DNA of 64,000 bases from Alcanivoracaceae bacterium (lineage in GTDB: Bacteria; Pseudomonadota; Gammaproteobacteria; Pseudomonadales; Alcanivoracaceae): the NCBI GenBank assembly GCA_029210325.1, contig JARGPU010000006.1, positions 1 to 64,000 of the forward strand. The letters run 5' to 3'. Shown here piece after piece: positions 27,150-35,710 of this stretch (position 1 is the first letter of the stretch; each line of letters begins with the position of its first letter). A program made the translations under genes and the position numbers. Below the pieces are notes generated by a model that searched no databases, was not told where the DNA came from, and worked only from the letters and a program-made list of their open reading frames with translations.

Positions 27150-27599
27150 CTAGCGTCGACGGACTAGCATTTCGGCCTCAAGGCGGGCCCGTTCGGCGCC
27201 CTGCTCATCTCCCTGACGCATCCTTGCGGTGGCCAATAGTTGCCACAATGCGGCCTGATAAGTCGGGCGAGGAGGAGCCAGGCGCAGCGCCCGCTGGATC
27301 ATAACCTCAGCACTTTGCGGATCGTCCTCGCGCAGGCGCAGCTCAGCCAGCTCGCGATACAACCAGGATGACTCGGGCTGCAGGTAAAGAGCCCGCTCCA
27401 GATAGCGTCCGGCGGCGGCCAGATTGTTTTGCTCCCGGGCGGCAACTGCCATCTGCCAGAGGCTTTCTGCCGCGCTACCTTTTAACGGATCTCCCGCAGG
27501 CATCTCCATCGGCATCGACATGTCACCCGGCGTTACCGCGCAGGCCGCCAGCGACACCACCGCAACCATTACAATCAGTCGAACAACCCTTTGAACCAT
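27150..27599 (-). CDS. lpoP: TPR lipoprotein, LpoP-like PBP1b activator
   Basis: 149 residues with a lipoprotein signal (lipobox LAAC, Cys at about 20), a short Met/Pro-rich linker and tetratricopeptide-like helices (about 45-145; LAAAGRYLERALYLQPESSWL and similar). In P. aeruginosa the outer-membrane lipoprotein LpoP, also TPR-containing and encoded with PBP1b, activates that synthase. Here the gene overlaps the 3' end of mrcB by 25 bases, the same arrangement. The function is inferred from family and context. Confidence 0.82.
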   Translation of the reverse strand: MVQRVVRLIVMVAVVSLAACAVTPGDMSMPMEMPAGDPLKGSAAESLWQMAVAAREQNNLAAAGRYLERALYLQPESSWLYRELAELRLREDDPQSAEVMIQRALRLAPPRPTYQAALWQLLATARMRQGDEQGAERARLEAEMLVRRR

Positions 27600-29905
27600 C
27601 TTTTTACGCCTCCGGGTACAGACTGAACTTTGCCACAGGCACTGGTCTGCTGTGGTATTGATGACGTCATCAACGGGTACTCACGGGCACCCTCGCAGCC
27701 CTGACCGCTGCGCCGTACTCCATCCGCATCCAACCACACCATCTCGACGCCAGCCGGCGGGGTCAGGCGCATGGGCCGCTGAGGTAACGCCGCCATGATG
27801 CTGGTCCATATGCGTAGTGGCCCACTGCTGCCGGTAAAGCCGGTATCCCCATTGTCATCACGGCCAAGCCACACCAGTGCCAGATGGCTACCACTAAAAC
27901 CGGCAAACCAGGCATCACGCTGACCATCGCTGGTGCCTGTTTTGCCAGCCACCAGCAGATTTGCCGGCAACTGGGCAACCGCATAGCGCCCGGTTCCACG
28001 AATCATTGCCTGCCGCAAAGCCCATTGCAGCAGGTAGCCCTGTTGTGGATCGAAGACCTGTTCCGGGCGCACCGGGTAACGGGCCAGCGGCTGACCATGA
28101 CGGTCCAGCACATCAGTAATTGAGCGCAAAGGAGTGCGCTGGCCGCCGGTGGCGATGGTCTGATACATCACCGCAGTTTCGAATGGACTCAGGTTCAAAC
28201 TACCCAAAAAAATGCTTGGATAGGGAGGAATACGGCTCTGCACACCAAGCTTTTGCAAGGTACGGATCACCTCGCCCAGACCGGCGTCCAGCCCAAGACG
28301 AGCAATCGCCTGATTACGCGACTGGGCCAGCGCATCAGTCAGCGACATGGCGCCCAGTGACTGATTATCAAAATTTTTCGGCTGCCAGACCTGCCCGTCT
28401 TCCATGCGCACCTCGAACGGACCATCCGTGACCCGCGTGCCAAGATGAAATTTTGTCGGCTGTTGCAGAGCCGCCAGCACCACCGCCGGCTTGGCCAGTG
28501 AACCAATGGGGCGCTGCGCGTCAAGAGCCCGATTAAACCCCGCTCTACGGGGCGACTTGTCACCCACCAAAGCAAGCACATCACCCTGATCCGGGGCGGT
28601 AATGATCACCGCACCGTTAAGCGCCGTATGCGGAACAAGAAAATCACTCAATTTCTGTTCGGCAACCAGTTGCGCCAAAACATCCAGAGTTGAGTGGATC
28701 ACCAAGCCTTCCGAGGCTAGAACTTCTGCCGGGTAATCGCGCCCCAGCTGACGCCGCACCAAGTCAATAAAATGAGGAAATGCATACAGCGCCGAGCCCC
28801 CCTTGGGCACCACCTCTAGCGGTTTGTTACGCAAGTAACTAAGTAACTTGTCATCCAGCAAGCCCTGACTGGCCGCCGCCTGAAGCACTGTATCGCGGCG
28901 CTGCCGTGCACGCTCCGGATGGCGACGCGGGTCATAATAACTGGGGCCTTTCAGCAGACCGATCAGCATCGCCAACTGATGCGGCTCCAGCTCCGCCAGA
29001 GGCCGGCCAAAATAAAACTGCGCTGCCAACCCCATCCCGTGAATAGCACGACCACCGTCCTGCCCGAGATACACCTCATTCAGGTAGGTTTCCAGAATCT
29101 GCGCCTTGCTGTAATGCAGCTCCAGCAACAACGCCATGGGAATCTCGGTCAACTTGCGCGACAGAGTGCGCTCACGGGTCAGCCAGAAATTCTTAACCAG
29201 CTGCTGGGTCAGGGTGCTGCCTCCCTGCTCCATCTGGCCAGCACGCAGGTTGGCAAACACAGCCCGCATCAAGCCTCGAATGGAAATGCCATGGTGCTCA
29301 TGAAAGCTGCGGTCCTCGGTGGCCATCAGCATATGTACCAGCAGCGGCGGCACATCCTCGAGTTTTACCAGCACCCGATCCTCACTATGGCCGGGATGAA
29401 TGCTGCCGATCTGCAGCGGCTCCAGACGTGCAACCGGCAACGGCTGACCACTGGCATCAGTCAATTTGCCAATGCGCTGACTATCAATAAGCAAACGAAT
29501 CTGCTGCGCCGGCTCACCTCCATCACTGTCTTGAAAGCCCCGGGTATACAGGGACACACCGCCATTAAAGCGAGCGTAGCTGCCCGGCTCTCGGGCCGCA
29601 TCACCACGTCGATAGCGCAGCAACGTCAACAACTGGTCAAGGTTCTCGGCGGTCATCTCCCGACCGCTGAATAGCTCCACCGGCCGCGCATAGACCCGCG
29701 CTGGCAACTGCCATTGATGGTTATCGAAACGCTGACGCACTCGGGCATCCAGCCACGCCAAACCAAGCAGACCGATAACCAGACTCACCAGCATCAGCTG
29801 CCAGACAAGCCGACGCCAGCCTATGCCAGAGGACGCAGCAGCACGACCCGGCGCCTTGCGGGCCGGAGACCTTTTTCCGGGAGGGGACTTCTTCGCTTTA
29901 CTCAT
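27575..29905 (-). CDS. mrcB: Penicillin-binding protein 1B (bifunctional peptidoglycan synthase)
   Basis: About 776 residues. A basic cytoplasmic tail and one transmembrane helix (about 33-54) precede a UB2H-like domain. The GT51 glycosyltransferase follows (catalytic ATEDRSFHEHHG; GGSTLTQQLVKN), then the transpeptidase with SLAK (nucleophile), SRN and KTGTSDGQRDAWFAGF. It polymerises lipid II and cross-links the glycan strands at the periplasmic face. ATG 29905 is chosen; upstream ATGs would add residues overlapping a possible promoter (TTGCCA/TATACT on the minus strand, about 29915-29941). It is followed by the overlapping lpoP. Confidence 0.95.
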   Translation of the reverse strand: MSKAKKSPPGKRSPARKAPGRAAASSGIGWRRLVWQLMLVSLVIGLLGLAWLDARVRQRFDNHQWQLPARVYARPVELFSGREMTAENLDQLLTLLRYRRGDAAREPGSYARFNGGVSLYTRGFQDSDGGEPAQQIRLLIDSQRIGKLTDASGQPLPVARLEPLQIGSIHPGHSEDRVLVKLEDVPPLLVHMLMATEDRSFHEHHGISIRGLMRAVFANLRAGQMEQGGSTLTQQLVKNFWLTRERTLSRKLTEIPMALLLELHYSKAQILETYLNEVYLGQDGGRAIHGMGLAAQFYFGRPLAELEPHQLAMLIGLLKGPSYYDPRRHPERARQRRDTVLQAAASQGLLDDKLLSYLRNKPLEVVPKGGSALYAFPHFIDLVRRQLGRDYPAEVLASEGLVIHSTLDVLAQLVAEQKLSDFLVPHTALNGAVIITAPDQGDVLALVGDKSPRRAGFNRALDAQRPIGSLAKPAVVLAALQQPTKFHLGTRVTDGPFEVRMEDGQVWQPKNFDNQSLGAMSLTDALAQSRNQAIARLGLDAGLGEVIRTLQKLGVQSRIPPYPSIFLGSLNLSPFETAVMYQTIATGGQRTPLRSITDVLDRHGQPLARYPVRPEQVFDPQQGYLLQWALRQAMIRGTGRYAVAQLPANLLVAGKTGTSDGQRDAWFAGFSGSHLALVWLGRDDNGDTGFTGSSGPLRIWTSIMAALPQRPMRLTPPAGVEMVWLDADGVRRSGQGCEGAREYPLMTSSIPQQTSACGKVQSVPGGVKRWFKGLFD

Positions 29906-29992
29906 GGGCCGGCAGTATATAGCACCTTCACGTTTGGCAATGGACCCTGGCATCACCATAATGTTCGCTCTTTGCTTAGAGGAAGCCGACAA

Positions 29993-30997
29993 ATGACCCA
30001 GCGCTACGATATCTACGCCATTGGTAACGCCCTCGTCGACACTGAAGTCGAGGTTAGCGATGCCTTTCTCGAACGCATGGGCATCGGCAAGGGCATCATG
30101 ACGCTAGTTGACGAGGCCCGTCAGCACGAGCTAGTGGCGGCTCTGAACAGCGAGACCCGGGTTCACCGCCGCGCCAGCGGCGGCTCGGCTTGCAACACCG
30201 CGGTGGCGGCCCAGTATTTCGGCGCCCAGACCTTCTATGCCTGTCGGGTCGCCGATGACGACACCGGTCACTTTTTCGTCGATGACCTGCATGCCGCTGG
30301 CGTCGATACCAATATGGCCGGCGACAAAAGCTCCGGCGTCAGTGGCAAGTGCCTGGTAATGATCACCCCGGATGCCGAACGGACCATGAACACTTTTCTG
30401 GGCATTTCCGAAACCGTCGGCGCAGAAGCAGTTATTGAAGATCAGGTGGCAGCATCCCGGTTTGCCTATATCGAAGGCTATCTGGTTACCTCGCCAAGCG
30501 CCCGCGCTGCAGCCATCCGCCTGCGTGAAACAGCGAAACAGGCCGGCGTGCGCACGGCTCTGACCTTCTCCGACCCGGCCATGGTGCAGTTCTTCGCTGA
30601 TGGTTTGCGAGAAATGATCGGCGACGGCGTAGACATTTTGTTCTGCAATGAAGCCGAAGCTTTGGGATTTTCTGGTGCTGATAACATTGATGCCGCTATC
30701 GACGTCCTCAGGACTCACGCCAACGCACTGGTAATTACTCGCGGTGCGCAAGGCGCCCGGCTTTGGGATGGCGAAAGAATTATTGATATCGAGCCATTCC
30801 CGGTAAAGGCGGTGGATAGTAACGGTGCCGGCGACATGTTTGCCGGGGCCTTTCTCTACGCCCTGAGCCAGAATCACGACTTTGCCACTGCTGGCCGGCT
30901 GGCCAGCGCTGCAGCCGCGCGGGTAGTTAGCGATTTTGGGCCGCGCTTACCTGCGGCAGAGCACTTGGCCATTCGCCGCGATATTCTTGGCCACTAA
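29993..30997 (+). CDS. PfkB-family carbohydrate/adenosine kinase
   Basis: 334 residues. The ribokinase fold is indicated by the N-terminal YAIGNALVDTEVEV, the GGSACNTAVAAQYFG motif and the C-terminal anion-hole motif DSNGAGDMFAGAF with catalytic Asp. Bacterial members of this branch are usually annotated as adenosine kinase, but the nucleoside or sugar specificity is uncertain. GAGGA lies about eight bases before ATG 29993. A longer in-frame extension back to 29714 runs through mrcB and is not credible. Divergent from mrcB. Confidence 0.88.
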   Translation: MTQRYDIYAIGNALVDTEVEVSDAFLERMGIGKGIMTLVDEARQHELVAALNSETRVHRRASGGSACNTAVAAQYFGAQTFYACRVADDDTGHFFVDDLHAAGVDTNMAGDKSSGVSGKCLVMITPDAERTMNTFLGISETVGAEAVIEDQVAASRFAYIEGYLVTSPSARAAAIRLRETAKQAGVRTALTFSDPAMVQFFADGLREMIGDGVDILFCNEAEALGFSGADNIDAAIDVLRTHANALVITRGAQGARLWDGERIIDIEPFPVKAVDSNGAGDMFAGAFLYALSQNHDFATAGRLASAAAARVVSDFGPRLPAAEHLAIRRDILGH

Positions 30998-31030
30998 GCC
31001 AGCCTAGAACTGCCAATACAGGACTCGATC

Positions 31031-31363
31031 ATGCATATGCTTTGCCGTGTTGATGAACTGCCGGATGATGGCGCCCGTGAATTCACAGCCGGCGGCCAGT
31101 CAATCGTTGTTGTGCGCCGGGATGGTCAGATACATGCCTACCTGAACTGGTGCCCGCACCTTGGCATTGAGCTGAACTTCCAGCCGGACGTATTTCTTGA
31201 CTCTGACAACCAGTTTATCCAGTGCGCAAATCATGGTGCGCTGTTTGAAATCGATACTGGCCATTGTCTTTCCGGGCCGTGCAGCGGCGACAAACTGGTG
31301 GCGGTAAAACACAGCATACGTAGCGACGAACTGTGGATTGACGAGCTCCCCCAACCAGCATGA
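31031..31363 (+). CDS. Rieske [2Fe-2S] ferredoxin-like protein
   Basis: 110 residues. The two cluster-binding motifs are CPHLGIEL (C-x-H) and CANHGALF (C-x2-H), which ligate a Rieske [2Fe-2S] centre. It resembles the small stand-alone Rieske proteins related to nitrite reductase small subunit or dioxygenase ferredoxins, without a signal peptide. AGGA precedes the ATG by seven bases. Its stop overlaps the srkA start (ATGA). The electron-transfer partner is unknown. Confidence 0.88.
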   Translation: MHMLCRVDELPDDGAREFTAGGQSIVVVRRDGQIHAYLNWCPHLGIELNFQPDVFLDSDNQFIQCANHGALFEIDTGHCLSGPCSGDKLVAVKHSIRSDELWIDELPQPA

Positions 31364-32349
31364 CATCCTCGCCGTCCAGCCACCCGTTTGATGCATTGAC
31401 CCCGGATGTCATTCTTGACGCTGTCGAACAACAGGGCTGGCAAACAAGCGGTCACTTTCTTGCCCTGAACAGCTATGAGAACCGGGTTTATCAGATCGGC
31501 ATTGAAGAGGGCACGCCGATCATCGCCAAGTTTTATCGTCCAGGGCGCTGGAGCGATCTACAAATTCTTGAAGAGCATTCCTTTACCGCGGAACTGGTGA
31601 ACCAGGAGCTACCCGTGGTGCCGCCATTGCAGGACGCAAGCGGCCAGACACTTTTTCGTCACGGTGATTTCCGCTTCAGCCTGTTTGCCCGTCGTGGCGG
31701 CCACGCGCCACCACTGGATGATGACAACTGCCTGGAGTCCATGGGGCGCTGGCTGGCCCGCTTTCACAATGTGGGCGCAGTACGTTCATTCAGTACCCGC
31801 CCAGCGCTGACCATCGAAAGCTTCGGCCATCAATCGGTGCGCTTTCTCAGCGAGCACTTTGTTCCCAAGGATTTACTGCCTGCGTGGCAAAGTATCAGCC
31901 GCGATCTACTGGCCATGGTGGAAGACCGCTTCGCCAGTGGGCGCAGCATCGGCATGCTGCGCACCCATGGCGACTGTCACCCCGGCAACGTACTTTGGCG
32001 CGATGAAGCCCCCCACTTTATTGATTTGGACGACGCGCGCATGGCGCCGGCACTCCAGGATTTATGGATGCTGCTGTCGGGTGAACGGGAACAGCAACAG
32101 CAGCAGGTTGGCGCGATACTGGACGGCTACAACGAGTTTCGTGATTTCGATACCGCCGAGCTGCGCTTGATCGAACCACTACGCACACTGCGGATGCTGC
32201 AGTTCTCAGCATGGATCGGGCAGCGTTGGGATGATCCAGCGTTCCCGCGAGCCTTTCCCTGGTTTAATAGCCCACGTTACTGGGGAGAGTTCATTCTCGA
32301 CCTGCGCATGCAAATGTCAGCATTGCAGGAACCGGCGCTGATTTACTGA
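31360..32349 (+). CDS. srkA: Stress response serine/threonine kinase SrkA (YihE family)
   Basis: 329 residues, matching E. coli SrkA (328). Choline-kinase-like fold with HGDCHPGNVLW (catalytic loop) and FIDLDDARMAPALQDLWMLL (metal-binding segment). SrkA protects cells against stress-induced death linked to MazEF and reactive oxygen. Translationally coupled to the upstream Rieske gene. Ends 19 bases before the convergent sfsA; no terminator is evident between them. Confidence 0.92.
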   Translation: MTSSPSSHPFDALTPDVILDAVEQQGWQTSGHFLALNSYENRVYQIGIEEGTPIIAKFYRPGRWSDLQILEEHSFTAELVNQELPVVPPLQDASGQTLFRHGDFRFSLFARRGGHAPPLDDDNCLESMGRWLARFHNVGAVRSFSTRPALTIESFGHQSVRFLSEHFVPKDLLPAWQSISRDLLAMVEDRFASGRSIGMLRTHGDCHPGNVLWRDEAPHFIDLDDARMAPALQDLWMLLSGEREQQQQQVGAILDGYNEFRDFDTAELRLIEPLRTLRMLQFSAWIGQRWDDPAFPRAFPWFNSPRYWGEFILDLRMQMSALQEPALIY

Positions 32350-32367
32350 TTTATCTCGCCACAAAGA

Positions 32368-33084
32368 TCAAAGAACTACTTTTACCGCGCCCTTAAGAAA
32401 AAACTCTTGTGGCGAAATCTGAGTTTTCCATGCCATAACAGACACACCGCTGGCGGCGGCCTCTCGCAGTAACTCGCCATATTTAGGGTCAACTTCATCT
32501 GCCGGACGCATCGCTTTGGCTCCGGTATGCTGCACACAGAAAAACAGTACAGCTTTGTGTCCCTGTCTCACCGCCTCCATCAACGTTAACAGATGCTTTT
32601 GACCACGTTCAGTGACTGAATCTGGAAAAGCAATAACACCATGATCCGGTTCATCTTCAGCCGGCCCCAATGTCACGTTTTTGACTTCGATATAGGTGCA
32701 CCTAGCATCAACATGATCCAGGGCGATATCGAAACGGCTGTCTGTAAAAGTCACCTCACGGCGCAGCGCGGTGAAACGCTTCAATCCTGGAATACGCTTC
32801 GCCAGAATCGCTTCAGCTACCAGCTGATTGGTGCGCGATGTGTTTATCCCCGCCCAATGGCCATGGGCCACCTGTACAGCCTCAAGTGTGTGACGGTATT
32901 TACGCGCCGGATTACCACTATCGGAATACAACACGTCGGCACCGGGTGGCTGGCAATTCTTCATTGAACCGGTGTTTGGACAGTGCACGGTAATCATGCT
33001 GCCATCCGCCAGCTCAACATCGGCCATAAAGCGCTTATAGCGACGCAGCAATTTCCCCTGTTGTAGTGGTGGGTCAAATTTCAT
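32368..33084 (-). CDS. sfsA: Sugar fermentation stimulation protein SfsA
   Basis: 238 residues with the family's N-terminal OB-like domain (LLRRYKRFMADVEL, CPNTGSMKNC) and the C-terminal nuclease-like domain (DIALDH, YIEVKNVTL, FPDSVTERGQKHL). The D/E-x-K arrangement is that of restriction-nuclease folds, though the biochemical role is unsettled; in E. coli it binds DNA and affects maltose metabolism. It overlaps the aminotransferase stop by four bases (ATGA) and is translated after it. Confidence 0.93.
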   Translation of the reverse strand: MKFDPPLQQGKLLRRYKRFMADVELADGSMITVHCPNTGSMKNCQPPGADVLYSDSGNPARKYRHTLEAVQVAHGHWAGINTSRTNQLVAEAILAKRIPGLKRFTALRREVTFTDSRFDIALDHVDARCTYIEVKNVTLGPAEDEPDHGVIAFPDSVTERGQKHLLTLMEAVRQGHKAVLFFCVQHTGAKAMRPADEVDPKYGELLREAAASGVSVMAWKTQISPQEFFLKGAVKVVL

Positions 33085-34247
33085 TTGCCGTTACCGGTAA
33101 TAAAACGACGCAATCTTTCCAGCGCCTCGATCAAACGTGCCTCATCGGTGGTGTAGGCAATACGCAGGCACTTTTCCGGCCCATGCACGGTGCCAAAGTC
33201 GGCGCCGGGTGTCAGGGCAACAAACTCCTGCTCTAGCAACTGCTCGCAGAAGGCAAAGCTGTTATCTGTGACCGAGCTGACATCCAGATAGATATAGAAC
33301 GCGCCCTGCGGCTCACCGATAACGCGCAAGCCCAACCCTGGCAACGCTTCCAGCAGTAGCTTGCGACGAGCATTCAGCACGTCCCGACGACGATCCAGTT
33401 CAAGCCGGGTCTCCGGCAAGAACGCCGCCAGCGCGGCGTGCTGGGACATGGTTGGCGGAGCGATAAAAAAGTTTTGCGCCATCCGTTCCAGTGCGGCCAG
33501 ATGTTGTTGCGGCGCCACCATCCAGCCGAGCCGCCAGCCGGTCATGCCAAAATATTTACTGAAGCTGTTTATCACCAGGGCATCCGGCGCCTCGCTCAGC
33601 ACGGTATGCTCTGGCTGGTCATAGACCAGACCCTGATAGATTTCATCGACAATCAGCGAACCGCCCAGCTCGGCGACGGCGGTCGCAATGGCCGCGCACT
33701 CCTTTGCTGGCAGAACCGCTCCGGTGGGGTTATCCGGAGAGGCCAGCAAAGTACACACGGTATTCGCCTGCCAGTGTTGGCGAACCTTCTCGGCGGTCAC
33801 CTGGGCGTCACCTGCCAATGGCAGTCTCTGCGGAATACCATTGACCAGTTCGACAAAGTGGCGGTTACACGGATAGCCAGGGTCACTCAGCAGCACCCCA
33901 TCACCCGGGTCGACTAGCAGGGCCAGCGCCAACTGCAAGGCTCCCGAGGCGCCGGGAGTGACGATAATCCGCTCCGGGTCCAACGAAACCGCAAAGCGTT
34001 CATGGTAATAGTTAGCAATGGCACGGCGCAGCGCTGGCAGCCCGGTAGCTGGAGTGTAGCGGGTCAGGCCCGCGGACAATGCCCGCTGGCCGGCCTCAAG
34101 AATCGGCGTTGGGGTGGGAAAGTCAGGCTCCCCCACCTCCAGATGAATGACATCGTGGCCGGCGGCCTGCAACGCCTGAGCACGGCCCAGCAGAGCCATT
34201 ACATGAAACGGTGCGATACGGTCATTACGAGAGGCCTGGCGAACCAT
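33081..34247 (-). CDS. Class I/II PLP-dependent aminotransferase
   Basis: 388 residues of fold-type I. The PLP lysine is in NSFSKYFGMTGWRLGW, with SPDNPTG and VDEIYQGLVYD upstream. It resembles the aspartate/aromatic aminotransferase family member found upstream of dksA in Pseudomonas; the amino-acid substrate is not predictable. GAAGGA lies about ten bases before the ATG. It is divergent from dksA; the shared 200-base region contains the dksA promoter. Confidence 0.9.
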   Translation of the reverse strand: MVRQASRNDRIAPFHVMALLGRAQALQAAGHDVIHLEVGEPDFPTPTPILEAGQRALSAGLTRYTPATGLPALRRAIANYYHERFAVSLDPERIIVTPGASGALQLALALLVDPGDGVLLSDPGYPCNRHFVELVNGIPQRLPLAGDAQVTAEKVRQHWQANTVCTLLASPDNPTGAVLPAKECAAIATAVAELGGSLIVDEIYQGLVYDQPEHTVLSEAPDALVINSFSKYFGMTGWRLGWMVAPQQHLAALERMAQNFFIAPPTMSQHAALAAFLPETRLELDRRRDVLNARRKLLLEALPGLGLRVIGEPQGAFYIYLDVSSVTDNSFAFCEQLLEQEFVALTPGADFGTVHGPEKCLRIAYTTDEARLIEALERLRRFITGNGK

Positions 34248-34270
34248 GATAAATCAGTCCTTCGGTTGGC

Positions 34271-34298
34271 TTTCAGTTTGCAAATGTCCCGCTATAAT
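34271..34298 (+). promoter_or_regulatory. dksA promoter with stringent-type discriminator
   Basis: A perfect -10 TATAAT (34293-34298) is followed directly by GCGCCCC. The -35 is weak: TTTCAG (34271-34276) with a 16-base spacer. The GC-rich discriminator is typical of promoters inhibited by ppGpp and DksA, so autoregulation is plausible. About 145 bases of leader follow, including GC-rich inverted repeats (about 34375-34406), before the dksA SD. Confidence 0.65.
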
Positions 34299-34449
34299 GC
34301 GCCCCGCTTTTACCGGGTGGTGCATCAAAGGTGACAGGACTCAGTGCTACGGGTATTGTCGGACGTTTAGTTGGGCCGAGGGGCCCAAGCCGGCGGAGCC
34401 GGTGGCACACTAACAGCGAGCAGTGAGTATGTTAAGGGAGTTGATCAGA

Positions 34450-35640
34450 ATGGCTACCCGCACCAAGAACAACAGCAAAAAACCGGCAGCCAAAGCCACC
34501 CCGAAGGCAGAAGCAGCCAAGAAAACGGCAGCCAAACCCGTCGCAAAAGCGGCTAAAAAGGCCACCCCTACGAAAAAAGCGGCGGCCAAACCTGCTGCGG
34601 CTAAAAAGGCCAGCAGTAGCAAAGCCAGCAAACCTGTCGCCAAGAAAACAGCTGTTAAACCGGCACCCAAGAAGCCCACAACTAAACCGGCGGCTAAAGT
34701 AGCGAAAAAGGCTGCAGCAAAGCCGGCCGCCGCCAAACCGGCCAGCAAGGCCAAAGCTCCGGCAAAAGCCGCAGCAAAAGCTAAAGCCAGCACCGTGAAA
34801 GCTGCTCCGGCAAAAGCCGCAAAAGCCACCTCGAACAAAAAAGCAGCGCCCGCTAAAGCGAAGGCCGCTGCCCCGGCAAAGGCCAAAGCAACTCCGGCAA
34901 AAGCCAGCACAACCAAGAAAGCCCCGGCCAAGGCAGCCGCTGCGAAAGCGCCTGCCAAGGCAAAAGCAACACCCAAGGCGCCCGCACCGAAGCCGGCCGC
35001 CGCCAAACCTGCGGCCAGCAAGCCGCCGGTAAAACAGGAAACCGCCAAACCGAAAACCGCCAGGAAGGCAGCGGTGAAGAAACCGACCCAAGCGTCGGCT
35101 ATTCCCGCCCGGCCCGCTTCCGCTTTACCGGCGAAACCGAGTGTGGGGAGAGCAACGCAGTCCTCCGTACAGGTATCGACACCCGTGAAACGCCAGAACA
35201 ATAGCGGCACTTTGCCCGCTTCCACCACTCCTATTTTTGGCATGGCACCGTACCAGCCGAGCAAAAACGAGGAGTACATGAATCCGGCTCAACATCAGCA
35301 CTTCCGCAAGATTTTGATGGCCTGGCGCCAGGAATTGATGGAAGAAGCAGATCGCACCATGCACCACCTGCAGGACGAGGCAGCCAATCTGCCGGACCCG
35401 AATGATCGTGCCACCCAGGAAGAAGAGTTCGCTCTGGAACTGCGCGCGCGCGACCGTGAGCGCAAACTTCTGAAAAAGATCGAGAAGGCGCTCGATATGA
35501 TCGACAAGGATGAATATGGCTGGTGCGAAGCCTGCGGCATTGAGATCGGCATTCGCCGCCTTGAAGCCCGGCCGACCGCCGAACTTTGCATCGATTGCAA
35601 AGAACTAGCCGAGATCAAGGAACGGCAGCTCGCCAGCTGA
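34450..35640 (+). CDS. dksA: DksA with long histone-H1-like Lys/Ala/Pro N-terminal extension
   Basis: 396 residues against about 150 for normal DksA. Residues about 1-225 are low-complexity repeats of K, A and P like AlgP/histone H1 tails, followed by a Ser/Pro-rich linker. Residues about 260-396 form a full DksA: APYQPSKNEEYM, coiled coil with tip DPNDRA, RDRERKLLKKIEKALDMI, and the zinc finger WCEACG...LCIDCK. DksA enters the RNA polymerase secondary channel with ppGpp. The start is ATG 34450 with GGGAG nine bases upstream; GTG 34423 and ATG 34429 are worse. The tail probably binds DNA non-specifically (inferred). Confidence 0.93.
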   Translation: MATRTKNNSKKPAAKATPKAEAAKKTAAKPVAKAAKKATPTKKAAAKPAAAKKASSSKASKPVAKKTAVKPAPKKPTTKPAAKVAKKAAAKPAAAKPASKAKAPAKAAAKAKASTVKAAPAKAAKATSNKKAAPAKAKAAAPAKAKATPAKASTTKKAPAKAAAAKAPAKAKATPKAPAPKPAAAKPAASKPPVKQETAKPKTARKAAVKKPTQASAIPARPASALPAKPSVGRATQSSVQVSTPVKRQNNSGTLPASTTPIFGMAPYQPSKNEEYMNPAQHQHFRKILMAWRQELMEEADRTMHHLQDEAANLPDPNDRATQEEEFALELRARDRERKLLKKIEKALDMIDKDEYGWCEACGIEIGIRRLEARPTAELCIDCKELAEIKERQLAS

Positions 35641-35663
35641 TCGGCATGCCGTACCTGAATACC

Positions 35664-35695
35664 CGCAAAACGCCGGATTACTCCGGCGTTTTGCG
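35664..35695. terminator. Intrinsic terminator after dksA
   Basis: A perfect 14-base inverted repeat (CGCAAAACGCCGGA / TCCGGCGTTTTGCG) with a four-base loop lies between dksA and gluQ. The SD of gluQ starts just after it, so some readthrough or a separate promoter is needed for gluQ. Confidence 0.85.
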
Positions 35696-35710
35696 TTGTC
35701 GGAGTCAGTC

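Noticed and set aside
34410-35279. 289-codon open frame antisense to dksA
   Set aside because: A mirror of the Lys/Ala/Pro repeats (AAA/GCC-rich codons), giving an artificial Ala/Phe/Leu-rich product.
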